In this document: one piece after another, positions 1-13,292 of the stretch
How the letters are laid out: each line of letters opens with the position of its first letter
Numbering within the stretch: the first letter of the stretch is position 1
Assembly (NCBI GenBank): GCA_005406025.1
Contig: BGZK01000094.1
Location: 494,501-558,500 of the forward strand
Direction of reading: 5' to 3'
Length of the DNA stretch: 64,000 nucleotides
From: Eumeta japonica
Lineage: Eukaryota; Arthropoda; Insecta; Lepidoptera; Psychidae
Made by a program: the position numbers and the translations under genes
Notes under the pieces: model-generated
What the model was told of the DNA's origin: nothing
What the model saw: only the letters and a program-made list of their open reading frames with translations
Databases searched by the model: none

Positions 1-2826
1 TACTAACGATTAGTAAAATAAACGAACAGAAAAAGTACTTAAGTAACCTCGGTTTAAGTAGGCTTTATAAATTATATGCTTAGGTTATCTTACCGTAGGT
101 ATTCTAGTAATTTAAGTATAAACATTATGAAGGTTTTAGAGATTCAATGACGCTTTTTAGATATACCCGGAAACTTCTAATGTCGGTTTTTATTTGTCGA
201 TTCTGAAGAATATTTCTATTTGTATCATCCATTATTTCGGCCCTAAAATATATAATTTATCAGTGTTATATGAAGTAGAAGATATTACGTTTATAAGTGT
301 ATACGAAATTGTTCAAAGTTTCAAAATCTGTTATCAGTTAATTGTTAACTGTTTTTCTATTTTCTGTTTTTTGAACGGGTCCTGTGCAAAATTTGTTATT
401 TCAGTTGCATTTTTTTTTTACCGAAAACCAATAGAAAATTTTCACATTATAATTCGCTCTTCATTTGCGGTAGTGTTTTCCTCAAGTAGTTTTAGGTGTA
501 TATTTTTATATATTTAAAATATTGTAAGGTAAAATAAATTCAATGACTTTTCATCGCCTTCCCTTTTGCAAACTCATTACTTAAATTTAATGTCATCACT
601 GTCGTTGTCCATTTCGTAGAAATTACGATCGAACACGGGTAACTAACATCTCCAATCAGTTACCTACATTTTATTGTGATCTGTTCTAGAATAAATTCAG
701 TGCTCCTCCTCCTTAAAATTATCAACTTTACTATTCTTATTGAATTCACTTTACCTTACACGTCCGTGTCCTAACAACATTGAGAATCATGGCGAAATAT
801 CCAATCGTTATTTTAAAAAGTAACTCGGACCTCGAAGCAATAACGCCTCTGGTTTCCTAATCATTTCCTATGTACAATTTCCTTGGAGTCGTCATTAGGG
901 ACACGGCCGCAGCGCGCGCACGCGTAATAGTTATTTTCGCAATAGGCGGGCTCACGGCGCCACCGCCTATATTGTTTCTGGGTCGTAAAGATTTGTGATT
1001 CGACTTAAACAATGAGCAATTCGCTACACAGATAATACGTCCTCCGCCCGTATTTACTGTCTTGCCATAAGTATTTCCTAGGTGTTGCTATAGACTGTTA
1101 TTTTAGCTGCATCAGACTTAGACGATATACCGGTCTATTTTATTGCTAACTTTAAAGTAAGATATTGTTTGTTTATAGAGGGCAATTTGAAAATTTACCT
1201 AAAAATCAACACGAAAAGATGATATTACAGAAATGGATTTCGAGATTAATTTGCTTTATTCTTCCTGAGTAATTGAGATTTGGACTATCTTTTTAATTTT
1301 AGGTACTATAATGAGAAAGTTAAAACTGTAATTGAGTATTTATTATTTCAACTATGTATATCTATATGTATTTCGTACATGTAAGTAAACCAGTCGTGTT
1401 AAATGTAGGTACTTTTGTAAATAAAAATTGCGAAAATTTATGTGGCGCATATTTTTTGTTTGATTTCTGTTTTTATTTCTTTATTGTATGTTATGTTATG
1501 GACGGTAATTGAATGTCAGTGCGATTCAACTGATTGTGACTGTGTCGTGTAAGCAAATAGCTGGGTGATTGTATATGAAGCCCACATTAAATATTGTAAT
1601 ATTAATTTGGAAAATTCGACGGAATAAAGAGTTAAATTACATGAATTTGTTTAATTTCTCTTTTCAACTGAAAAACGGAGCTATTATAGTTTTATTTAAA
1701 TTTAGTTCAATTTTATTGACATAATAAACTGAATTCATAAGTTAACAATTATTGTCTGTTTTTCTGTTGAAAAGTTATATCATATTTCTTGACTAAATTT
1801 AAGGCATAATAATATTGCAAATTATTTCTGTAAATGTAATTACAGAAATATTTTAATAATATTAAATATTTGTGACATAAATGTGAAATAAATGAGACAT
1901 CGTTATAGAAAAGGAAGAAATGTAAGTCAATGGGATTAAAATCAAGGAGAATTACATTAAATTAAATTGACTAATTGTGATGCATATTATTTTCTGAAAA
2001 AGAAATGAACTTAAAAATAAAAGCACATTAGAATTTAGCACTGCTGTTAATAAAGAAATGCCACATGCGGCATCGGAACAACAAACACGCTGTCGTGCGA
2101 ATTCTTTATAACCTAAATATTTAGGAGCATCCTAAAGGTATGAATTAAGCGATAGCTACTCTCGGATAGCAGGTTTGATTGTCTCACAATTATTATTCCT
2201 GATTGTATGTATATTATGATAACATTTTTATACCGCGTTGTTGCGTCACATGAGAAATCGATATTTTTAAAATTAATTTGGTAAAGTTGTGCAAGTTTGG
2301 AGGCAACGTACGCTTAATTGTGACTCGATCCAGATGGCTGGGCGCTATTGTTAAAATTGGCTAGGCCATTATGTTGCAAGTAGTAGTGGTGCGATTAACA
2401 ATTTTAAAAATGTGTTAGTTCTAGGGACTTCAATTTTAAATAAGAGGTAAGTCAAAATATGAGATATCGCTTATGCAATATAAGCGATACAAGATAAGCT
2501 TATTGGACTTAAATGACATTTATAAAAATGTTCTAGAGTATAAAATTAAAATTACCTACAGCCTAGATAAACTCCAACTCGCAAATTTTTAACGTTAGAG
2601 AAATATTAAGAAAAAATTTAGAAATTTAATTAAAAATAGAAAAAAAACCAAAAATGTTTATAACAAACTAAAGATATATCGCAATATTGTCTAATGAATT
2701 AAATTGCAAAAAAAAACTGGATAAAAATGTAATCTATACAATCATAAAACATATTTAAACAATTAGTATCAAAAGTTTTGAATGAATGTCATTTCATACC
2801 ATTTTTACACGATATATAAAAACAAT

Positions 2827-2829
<3 letters not shown>
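1..2829. other. AT-rich non-coding stretch
   Basis: No open frame here carries a recognisable motif. The longest (194-517, plus) is hydrophobic and AT-driven and I do not regard it as a gene. Apart from the GC-rich island listed at 898-1060 I see only AT-rich sequence with homopolymer runs and no transposase or reverse-transcriptase remnant. Confidence 0.6.
898..1060. other. GC-rich CpG-containing island
   Basis: A short block far richer in G+C and CpG than its surroundings, including a run of alternating GC around 912-925 and GGCGCC near 957. It has no convincing frame. It could be a conserved non-coding element, a promoter fragment or a relic of an unrecognised repeat. Nothing in the sequence decides between these. 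Confidence 0.35.

Positions 2830-2865
<36 letters not shown>
2830..2865. repeat. (TA)n microsatellite
   Basis: An uninterrupted alternating A/T tract of about 36 bases. It is self-complementary and can extrude as a cruciform. It is expected to vary in length between individuals. Confidence 0.95.
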
Positions 2866-2868
<3 letters not shown>

Positions 2869-4026
2869 AAATAACCATATAAACTTTTTTTTTATTCATG
2901 GATGTTTATTTTGAATGCATTTAACATTAACGTTAATAGTTTTCATTTGAGAAGTTTTTATTAGTTAATGTAGCTTTTTCAATTGTGTTTGTATTCAATT
3001 GTATTTTTATGAGAATATAAATCTATGTACAACTTTTAGATGTATTTCGAATTCAATAAAACTTCTCTCATTTTATGTAGGTATAGGCTCAAAAATGGGG
3101 TCTGCAGCTGCCATTATGGAGCTAGAATAGCTTGTTAAAGCAGTGTTCTTTGTATTTGAGTAAAGGGTTTAAACAAATATATATAAAATAAGTATGTATC
3201 TACTTCGAAATTAAAATCCGTAAGTTTTAAAAAGGTAAGCAAATTATTTACTATGAATAAACACAATACGTGGTGGAAAATTAATATCAAAAGCGACTTG
3301 TAGGTATAGTGGAAATCTTTCTATGCAAAAAAATTAAGAAGTAGTCAGCATGTAAATAAATAAATTGGAATTTATTGCAATACAATACTTAATAATAATG
3401 ACGCGTTAATCGTTTTAGAGTACTTAAAGGGTGAAACACCACTAACCTTGTCTACGTTTATATTATACATATACATTATTTTCAATACATAAATATTCTC
3501 AGGAAACGTTATTTTAACTTTTTCTCATATTACACTCAAAAGCAAGGAGACTATCCTTCAAACAAAATATCTTGATTAAATGCTTCAAATTGCTAAACCA
3601 TTTTATTAAGTCTCAGAAATTCCCATGTAAAGAAAAACTACTTTCCATAGTTTTTCTTTTGATTGTCGTCATAGATCATATTGCGTCAACTTTTTCAATA
3701 AACGAAATACCAAAAAAGGTGATTGAATAAACTTATACACGAAAATGGATATTGCTATGCCAGCGCCATCTGTATTTAGCTTTCGTTTGTCAGCCGCATT
3801 AACATGTTTTTTTTTTTTAATTTAACTAAGCTGTAGCTTTAGCTTAGTTAAGCTTAACTAAGCTATAACAAAGAATTGTCGGCTAGCAACTGCTATCAGG
3901 AAGAGAGTACAAATCATTTCAACACAATAAACATCACAAAGGCTTTGTGTGCAAATAAAGATCTGCATACATAAGCAGATCATATTCTGAATCTACAAAA
4001 AAAAGTAAAAATAGAATACAAGTATT
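2866..4026. other. AT-rich non-coding stretch with a 24-bp palindrome
   Basis: No gene is visible. At 3841-3864 there is a perfect 24-bp palindrome built from AGCTTAGTTAAG and its complement. A further partial copy of the same word lies just upstream at about 3822-3833. A GCGCCATCT motif is at 3763-3771. Confidence 0.6.
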
Positions 4027-4205
4027 GTACCACAACCAATGTACATCCCTGATATTACTCCATCTGATAATTATAGGTTACGTTATTGGAGGATGATCTT
4101 CGACAAAACGATTTCAAACAGTTGATGAAGCCTAAACAGCACATTATTCGATACTAGATCAAAAGCTTTGCTCAGAAGGTAGTGGAAGGATTTTGTTCTC
4201 CCTTT
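4027..4205 (+). pseudogene. mariner transposase C-terminal fragment
   Basis: A decayed piece of a mariner (DD34D, Tc1/mariner superfamily) transposase. Reading from 4027 gives VPQPMYIPDITPSDNY, which follows the family's LPHPPYSPD-IAPSDYHLF block, the site of the third catalytic aspartate. After a frame change the DNA reads LEDDLR and then, from about 4113, FQTVDEA, both typical of the segment just after that block. The N-terminal DNA-binding domain and the first two catalytic aspartates are absent, and no terminal inverted repeats were found. It is non-functional. The family assignment rests on about 50 residues in three frames, so I am fairly sure of mariner and not of the subfamily. Confidence 0.6.
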
Positions 4206-7200
4206 CATTTCCTCTTAGGGGATGATTAGAATAAGTGTAGAATAATTATGAAACTATTAGAATTCTAGCATTTTGATTCTACCTTTCGATTTCTGTAACG
4301 GGCGACGCCCACTAAGAATTAGTTGAGGTAATTATAAAACTAGCTAAAAATAATCAATGCAACACATTTTGGTTTCCGTCAAAACTCACTGTAAACGTCA
4401 AGGCTTTGTAATTATAGGTAGTAGGTAGACAGATACGTAAGAGAACAACTATCTTTCAATATGTGTGTTATTTACGTATGAACGAGAAAAGAGGTGGGGA
4501 ACCGTATAAACGACATAACCAATGGAGAGACTTAAGGTTTGCACTCCACAGTTTAAGTCCCTCAACTTGAAATAAAAAAATTGTGGTAGAGCTTCTTTTA
4601 CCTTAGGTACTGGTGACGAATACCTCAAAAATGGGGTGGCAAAAACGTAACACTATGATCTCGAACCACAAAATGATCTATTTGAAACTTTTTGCAACAA
4701 CTCATTTACACATTTTTACTAGACCTCAAATTTTATTTTAGTCACCGCTTCATAAATGTGCATAAGTAAAAAAAAATATAATTTACTTTAACATGACTTT
4801 AATATATTCAAAATTAATTATATGTTTAATTATTGCGATCTACATTGAAATTGCATATTTTAAAGAAATTTAATAGTAATTATTAAACTATGCCAAAGAA
4901 AGTACTTATCAATTGTTTAATGGGAATACAACGAAATTTATAAGAATAAAGTATTTATATAAAAAAAATTGTTAATTACGTTTATCGACATATGTAAATC
5001 AATTGTAAAATAGAGAAAAAAAATCATTATTTACCCATTGTGATTGCTCTGAAAGTCGTAATAAAACGATAACACGTCCAACATAAATCAAAATTAAATT
5101 CCAAAGTCATAATACTACCGTTCTTTTCCTTAAGATAAATTGTTTATATTTCTATTAAAAATTCATTTTCACATAATTTTTTCTGAAGAAAAGTTGCAGC
5201 CATCAGTAAAATTTTTATAAGAAAAATGTGGTTCGATTATAAACTACATATTTGAAGCAATCGAGAACGAAGTATCGTACAAAGATAGTTGGTGTTTTTT
5301 GAATAGAGTCACAGATATTGATCCATTTATTAATTAGATCTATGATAGATGTATACTAAAACATTGTTTTGTTTATCACCATAAACTAGAAGTATAATGT
5401 AATTTTTGGATCTCGTTAAATTTGATTTATTGTAATCCGGCTTTTCATTAAAATTCTACAATATTTATAAATTTAGAATCCATGGAAAGGTAGATCTATA
5501 CATAACCATGGAACTAGCACAAAACATTACCATTTTTTTATTTTATAAAAGAGAAACAATGTAACAAGAAAAAATGTATTTTGGGCATTATGATCGGATT
5601 GTGACAAAAGCTATTGGTTAAAAGTGCTTTTTTGTGAAATTAAGCAAATGTTAAAGATAAAAAAAAAACTAATTATTCTCAAGGATATTAGGTTTCCATC
5701 GCACACCGTATCTAAAGTGGTATGTGGTAAGTCCATCTCATATCTATCACTGTCACATAAATCAGACAACAAAAAGGAAACCGCCATTCGCCTAATATCT
5801 AAAAGTCCCTAAATACCAATAACGTTTGTCGCTACCCCGCCAAAAACAAATCATGAGTTATATCCATAATGTATTGTGTTCAACCATTCCGCCATTTTCC
5901 ATTCTCTACAGATACTGCCGCTGTCAAATAAATATCGAGACTACGGCAACAACAATGGTGGCTTTTTGCCCTCTCCCACCGAAAATATCGTTGGACTTGC
6001 AACTCCTTCGTGCCAGCAAAAAGCATAGCTCAAAAAAAAATGTAGCTAATAATTGATTACCAACTATGATAGAATAGGTACCTGTAAAAAGATTTTGTTT
6101 TTCTTTTTAACTTTTCGCTAAGAAAATTGAAAAATTTGGTAAAATGGGAAAGTTATTTTTAGGCCGATTTTCGAAAATGCAAATTTTATCAAATGTCAAC
6201 GTTTTGAGATCTTAGAAAATTTTTCTAATTTCAGACAGATGGCCAAACGTTTGTACGGTTTGTGTGTAGATTTTGAAACACCTCATAATTTTGAACATAA
6301 CAAATTCAAAATCCAATCAGCTTTATTCCTATTCGAACTGCTTTGAATACTCTAAACTTAATCGGAATCGGTTCATTTATTTAAGCTATATCGAAAAAGA
6401 AAAATCTTTGAATAAAAGTTTTTTATAATAATTTTTAAAATTTTCTTAAATAATATTTATTTGTGTATCGAAGAAGGTACATCACACGTAACAAGTTTCA
6501 ATGAAATCGATTATATTGATCAAAAAATTTTGGAATGTTATAAAAAACATTTTTTTATCGTAATAACTACCAGGTTTCTCGTTCTGTCTATTTTTGAAAT
6601 ACAAAAAAAATGCATAATATGGTGTAAGCTCCGTTCAAATCTATTGGTTTGTTCAAAATATATCTTTGACATAATATTTGAAAATGAAAATTAAACTAAA
6701 GAGAACGCTGCTAAATATGAGTTCCAAAATGTGAGTGATACTGTACATGAAAACAATATTGTACAAAACAATAAAGAAGTTTTTAGGCTTGCAAGCTTAA
6801 CCATTGCCCAGATTTTTTATTTCATGTAAGGTTTAATAACTTTTATTAAAATACCAAAGCCTAAAAACAGAATAAACCATAAGTGTATTTTTTATTTTCT
6901 GATAATAAATTGTATTTCTTATCGTATACCATATTGCAACATAAATGATCTAATAGTACAACGGTCAAGAATGTTGTTTTTAAACAAGAAGGCACTGGGA
7001 CTGACTCCTGATCACAGATGTAATTATTGTAATTTTTAACTTAATGAAGCTACACGTCTCGTATCTCTAAGAGTACGTCAATCCATAAATTTCATCCATG
7101 AATTTTCTACTATATTGGCAACAGCAGTTGTTAACAGCACTTAACGTGCACTGGTGGGCTAGCGTGGGGGGCTTAGTGTCTCTGAATATTAAATAAAAAA

Positions 7201-10200
7201 AAATTTGGTAGGACATTCTTCAGCAGTGGAATGATAACGAAGTAACGCAACAAATATTTTAATTGATTAGTTATATAATTAAAGTTCGACACCCATAAAT
7301 TGACCATTAATCCAGAATATGCTCAATAACTCTGCTCTTTGTACGTATTCAGATGGAATTAATCTTACCTACCAAGCCTTTTCTGTTCATTAATTTCATC
7401 GTGGTCACATTTTTAAAAGTAACTTCAGTTACTATTCCCGTTAAAGGAAAATAGTGAAATTAAACGGAGACTATAAAGAACCTGTAATGAGTCCAGCAAC
7501 TAATTAAGAACTGTCCAGCCTTGACCATTTTCAATTCTATTTAATGCGGTAAATTACCATTAGGTGAAACAGGGAGAAAGCTTTGGTCCATACCAATTTC
7601 ACGGTCTGACGCTTCCGTCCTGTCGGCCTGCCCTTCGAATTGTCGAAATGCGAATCTGCTTTGTGAATACTACTACCTTTTTTTTCGTTACATTGGTACT
7701 TTCATGATAGTATCCAGATATATATTTCTTGTGCGTATCGCAATATCTATAGTACACGTTAATTGGTAATGACGTGTATTATTATTGAATGTATTGGATT
7801 ATTGGAGTATTAGATATTCTCCAATAATTAACCGTTTGTTAAATAACACACCGATCATCTAGCGACTAAAAACGGTCTTTCTTTTAATTACTTTCATATT
7901 TTATAGCAAATGGTTCTTCATTGAATGAATATCTTTGTCATTAAAAAAATACTGTTTTTATAATTATAGACATTGAAAAGCAATTTAAAAGTAGTTCGCC
8001 GTAAATCCAAAAGCAAATATTAAAATATAACCCTCTTTGTCCGAATCATAACGAAATTCTTCAAAATACTAATTACTTTTGACGATCGTTATGAAACTGT
8101 TCGTTTTATTAGTAACACGTAACTCATCTGAGTATAAAGATGGCTTACGCGAAAAGATAGTTCCCACGTAGGCTTGTTTATGGTTTATGAGGATTAATAG
8201 CAAGCCATAGACGATGGCTGACGCAGCTCTCGCTGCTTTATGACATATAATAATATAGACTTGCCTGCGAACGAGTTTGAACGACCGACGGCTGCGCTTT
8301 TTTACGACATGAGCAGAAAAACTTTTTTGCTAAAGAATACAGACACACACCGCCAATGGCTATAGGCTGCTACGTTAACCGGAAAATCAACTTATAATTT
8401 GTTTTATAACATTATTTATAAATTTTCAAACGTATGTTCTATTGTGATTATTTCTTCTTTTTGAGCTGTTATTGACTAATAATTTGTTTTTAAATATTTT
8501 TAATTCGTCAATGTTAATAAACAGTAGTGGTTCACATTATCATAATGTATCACTCAATAAGAGTGAACAAAAACATCATAACGGAAACCACAATTCGGGG
8601 GTAAACAAAATATGGTGTGCAAATTTAGTACACGAGAAAAAACAAGTTTACAAAACGCAGAAATGTACCAATTGTACATTTGGTGCATATCTGGCTCTGG
8701 CTACCCCATAGTAACAGCAATGCCGCAAAGTCAAACATATTATGTATACGTAATAATAAACCATATAACTATTTCAAATTTTAAACAAGGTTTTTGAACC
8801 GAAATTCCTAATGGGGCGTTGCGGAGGGGTACCCTAGCCGGCAAAAAACGTCCGTAACGTTAAAAAAAAGGTAAAATTTTTATGTGTAGCCTGTGTATGA
8901 CGGCTATATAGTATCTAATGTATAGTCTACTTGATGACTGTTATTATTATTTCAGTTTGCTATTATTATTACATCATTCCACTAACGTTTCATGATCTAA
9001 GCGTGGCTTGTGTTTTTTTATTACTTAAATTTTGTTCTATTTATGAGATTATCGAGTATAAATAATTTTGTTTAAAATAACAACATTTAATTTTTCTGAC
9101 ACCAATGTAATTATTACTATCATTAATTATAAATAAATATTTTTATAATCGTTGGTTATTATTAAACAATGTCAAAGTTACATATTATATTTTACTGTTT
9201 TCTTTTTAGTTCAGAAATATATAATTCCAACAATTTATAAGATAAATAACGAGAAGAAATAACCACGACAAATGATGTTATGTCGGTGAACAATACCCAG
9301 CAATCAGTAACGCAGCATATTTTTCAAAAATTGAAAATTTAATTTTTATACAATATATCGACAATATTTATAATGACTATAAATATTGTTTATTCGTTTA
9401 CTCATTTTTTTCTTATTTTTATCGATAAAAAAAATCATAATAAAAAATGTATACCTGAATAATTATTTTTTTTTATATCTCGAATAGAACTTGAAATTAA
9501 TATTTTTATAATAAGGAACTTCATTCTGTCTGGTGTCCCACGACACCACTCATAAATTTTATTTTTAATAATATGTGTATAAATAGGGTCACTTTTATTT
9601 TATGTTATTAATGAGAAGATGTTCTAATGTTCATTTTCTGTATACAAAACGAAATAAGAAAGGCCATTTAGTAAACCGCGCGAACAACTTCGGGATTCAC
9701 ATTTATTTCTGTAAAGATGAAAAATTTGAAAATAAATGCAGGTAATAAAAATTCACTTATTTAAACAATAATGATAGATGAATTAAATAATTAATAACTT
9801 ATTTCTGCTTATCGAGTTCCAGAAAATATAATTAGAACGTTTTTAAACTAAAAGCTACAAAATGTGGAAATTGTGCAAACTGCTAAAATGTTTTTTTATA
9901 TTGAAGGTTATTAGAGCTCGCTATATATAATATATTTTGAATGCCAAATGATTTCCTGTATGGTTTGACGTGGATTTTGTATAAATTATATCTTATCTCT
10001 AGCCATTTTTAGCCGGATGACAGTAATAAATTAAATTATTTCAAATTGTATTTTATTATAGAAAAGTAACAGGAAATATTTCAGAGAAATTTAATGCTAA
10101 TTTACTTTAAAGATGTGCGTATATTTTGAGAATTTATAAATAAATATTTTGAGAATCTTGGCAATCCCAAAAAATTTGTAATTTTAAAGTCTATTAAAGC

Positions 10201-10544
10201 TTACAAAAATTTATGATAGTTTCATTCGTTTCATTCAAAGTTTATAAATAGTCGGTATTGTATAAAAGTAGCTTGTATTATATTTGTTAATTAAATAATT
10301 ACTGATTAAGCAATTAATGAGTATATTTTTGAAACAACCAATATCTTGTGAAAACTTCAGGTGAAGCAAGTAAAATCAGATCGAGTAGCTAGTTCGTATG
10401 CAAGAAAAAGAGCATTTAATCATATAACAAAATTAATTCTAAGCAAGAAAGGGAAAAAGAAAGACAATTTACTTTTAGATACTTCAATTTCATTGAAAGC
10501 TTTTTATTTTCGACAGAAACATCAGTAACCGACGTAGGATAATA
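4206..10544. other. AT-rich non-coding stretch
   Basis: I see no supported gene or transposon in this 6.3-kb stretch. Open frames at 5624-5812, 5826-6056, 6461-6694 and 8472-8797 are short, lack domain motifs and look random. A small perfect hairpin lies at 9360-9388 (ACAATATTTATA arms, 5-base loop). The region 5700-6000 is slightly richer in GC. Confidence 0.5.
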
Positions 10545-10890
10545 GTATCGTTCGCCGTTACGATAACACCGCCCTATCACAATATTTTAAGCCTCGAGCC
10601 TTAAGGGAAACGGCGTTACAATGGAAAATATCATCACATCCGCATACAAATAGTGATAGAACAACTCTACCGTTAAAAGCGCGTAACGCTCGGCCCGGTA
10701 GCTTTTGGAGGTCTTTGCGACTGCGCGAAAACTTGCTAATAGTCACATTGATTTTGCAGATAGAAGGCAGGCGGGGCGGGGGCTGAAGGAGGGGGTGGCA
10801 CACAACGGGCACCTACTATAGCGCGGCTGTATCGCACAATAGGCCATAGACGCTAACTGAAATTCCGAGCCCGAAATTTCAGGCACAATA
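10545..10890. other. GC-rich island
   Basis: A block of about 350 bases markedly richer in G+C than its flanks, with a purine-rich G run (10768-10800). Several stops in each frame argue against an exon, although a minus-strand frame of 84 codons spans part of it. It may be a non-coding regulatory element. Confidence 0.35.
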
Positions 10891-11254
10891 ACGATGAATT
10901 GACGTAGAAAAATATGTATAATAACAGTTCCCTTATAAAACGGATAGCTATCTCGAACTATTCGGGTAGCTTTTTAGATAACTGTGAGATATTAATAAAT
11001 ATTTTCTGGTGTGTCAGTACATTTTTTATAAATGTCAATTTTACGAAGATTATTGATTGACAAATATTTGAAAATACCAATGAGTATTTTTCTAAATTGA
11101 CAACAGAGTTGAAAGAAATACGCTGTATTTAAAACCAACGATACTAACTCAACAAAACGTGTTGAAACCATAATTCTCATAGGGGCATTTACATGAAAAC
11201 ATAATGCATGCCTAACAGTCACACATTTCACATTCTTGGCCTTTTAATTTGATC

Positions 11255-11455
11255 GCATCACCCAACAAATCGTTTCCAGCACCCATGAGCGCAATATTGG
11301 GGCATTACTCGTACAGTTTAACTATCCCGGTACGAATTACGACTAGCCAGCTCGTTGTATGACGCTTTTGGATGCCTGTGTGCGTATCGTGTATGCGTAC
11401 GGACCAGATGCGCCAGTGTTCGTGGCACGCGGGCTCGGCAGCGGTCTAGATATAT
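11255..11455. other. GC-rich island
   Basis: A second GC-rich block shortly after the one at 10.5-10.9 kb. It contains several CpG words and no coding signature on either strand. Confidence 0.3.
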
Positions 11456-11689
11456 AGATGGATGAAAGTAAGTACAGTCAACTTGAATTTTGATCTTGAG
11501 TAAAATACAAAAAAAAATGTTTTTTAAATATCAATTTTGTACAATATTAAAGCAAATTATGCTAAGTTATACTTCACTTATTCAAATATATATGAAGTAT
11601 TTTTTCCGGAACAATAGCGGAAATCAGCGACAGAAATAAAGTTGTAGATTCTCAAAAGCACTCTATATAGTAATAAAGTATATACAATT

Positions 11690-12530
11690 ATGCTACATCT
11701 CTTCTCAAAATCAATAAGTCGAGCTAGCCGGCTATTACAGAATCGCCGCCGATGCAAAACGCTCGATCTTGGATGCCGTCGAGAAGCGCGAGTTGATATT
11801 GAGATGCCCCATCTTAGAGGTGACAACAATGCTACAGATGTGCTCGTATGATACAATGTGATAGTCCGGTTCAAAGCACTGTTGAGTGCCCCAACCATTT
11901 TAGAAGCGAGTTTTATTTTGTTCTCCAGATTATTGTAAAATCAAACGCTTTTCGATATCGACACCAAAGAGCCCAATTCTCAATGCGGTATTAAGAGCTA
12001 GACTTCTGAAGAGAGAAAAAGAAATAAAGGAGGGATTTTCAGCGGTAAACATTTAAAGTCCTGTCTTTGTGATTATAAATTCGACAAGGTTAAGTCTATC
12101 TCATTCCAAAACTTGCCTTAAGCATTTTTCGACCTCGGACATGAGTTGATTTCGTCATTCATGAACACGATATTATTAGTGTGTCTGAATTATAATACGC
12201 TCACAATACTGTCATCCGTATAACAAAGAGTGTTATCGATTTTAAACAAATCATTGACATACATGATGAATATAGTAGGAAACAGAACACAACCTTGAGG
12301 GAACGCTGGTATTCATGGGCTTGAAATGCGAGCTGAACCGTCAACTGTAGCTTTGAAGTTCCGTTTCGTAAGAAAATTGCCAATCCATCTGCACAATTTC
12401 TTGGGAAGCCCATAAAATAGAAACGTTGAGAGACGCGGTTTATGCCAAACCTTGTCAAATACCTTCGCTATATCCAAACTTACACTCCGCGCTGCCCCTC
12501 TTGATCTCGACTGACTCCTCCCGAATGAGT
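11690..12530 (-). pseudogene. decayed LINE reverse transcriptase (I/jockey-type)
   Basis: Relic of the reverse transcriptase of a non-LTR retrotransposon, read on the minus strand from about 12530 down to 11690. Visible landmarks in order are SVSLDIAKVFDKVWHK (12440-12485, the RT block holding the first catalytic aspartates), YGLPKKLCRWIGNFL, TVDG, then after a frameshift GCVLFPTIFIMYVNDLF, YTDD at 12211-12222 (family usually YADD), SEVEKCL, ENKIKLASKMVGALN, and SQYQLALLDGIQDRAF with LRRDVA near 11690-11810. At least four frameshifts and several stops destroy it. No endonuclease domain or 5' end is present, as expected for a 5'-truncated insertion. The wording resembles R1/I/jockey-group elements of Lepidoptera. 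The clade is inferred from memory of the family. Confidence 0.8.
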
Positions 12531-12803
12531 ACAAGAGAATGATTAAGGTAAAATCACTAACTAAGCGGTTACAAAAAAAAAACATAAGTGACAATACCGG
12601 TACCAACTCATAAGTGTACATTTTAGACAAATCACTACAAAGGCACTAGATTTTAGTCATCTTGTAGTAGCATGCATTGACAACGTTTGGTTGCTAAAGT
12701 CAAAATTTATGCTCAGGCTTATCACTAGGACCGTATTATTTATTTAGCATTTATTGACTCGGATGCTTTTTTTTCCGACATAAAATTTATGTATATCTAT
12801 AAC

Positions 12804-13075
12804 TTTTTTTTTTAAATAGCATATTCCAGAGGCGAACAAACAGGTGAGCCATCAGAGAGCATATTATACACTCGTAATCTAAAATAAGGATATATGATGA
12901 AGGGAAAGATCGGTCTGATGAACGGAGAAGATGGGAGAAGTGGGCCTCCGGAAGATTCACTCACTGTGTAAAAGCAGCAGCGGAAGCTGCTAATTCACAT
13001 GTGTATTCTGTGAGAGTGTGGTAGTCACTGGTCGAGCTGACCCATTTTTGTGTTGCAGTCTTGTTATCTACGGTA
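12804..13075 (-). mobile_element. poly(A)-tailed retroposon (SINE or LINE 3' end)
   Basis: Read on the minus strand, this starts near 13075, runs through GTGACTACCACACTCTCAC and CTTCCGGAGGCCCACTTC, ends with CTCACCTGTTTGTTCGCCTC, and finishes in a poly(A) run at 12813-12804. I recognise this order of words as a very common retroposon tail in lepidopteran genomes. No protein is encoded. It lies directly upstream, on the minus strand, of the reverse-transcriptase relic, but nothing shows that the two inserted together. Confidence 0.65.
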
Positions 13076-13292
13076 TAACTCTACAACAGTATATTGGTCA
13101 TGACTGGTAAGATTTTGTCTATTTGCTACGGTCTACATATAAAATAGAGTTGTTCAATTTATATATTTGATAATGACAAGAGACGTACAGAAACCTAGCA
13201 GCGAAGTCGATGTAGACCACAATCTCAATCTATCAAGGACCTTTTATTTGAAAGGTTACTACATATAACATATGAACGCGTAGTATGTAAAA

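Noticed and set aside
194..517. 107-codon plus-strand frame
   Set aside because: Composition typical of random AT-rich frames and no recognisable motif.
12201..12458. Minus-strand 85-codon frame
   Set aside because: An out-of-frame shadow of the reverse-transcriptase relic.
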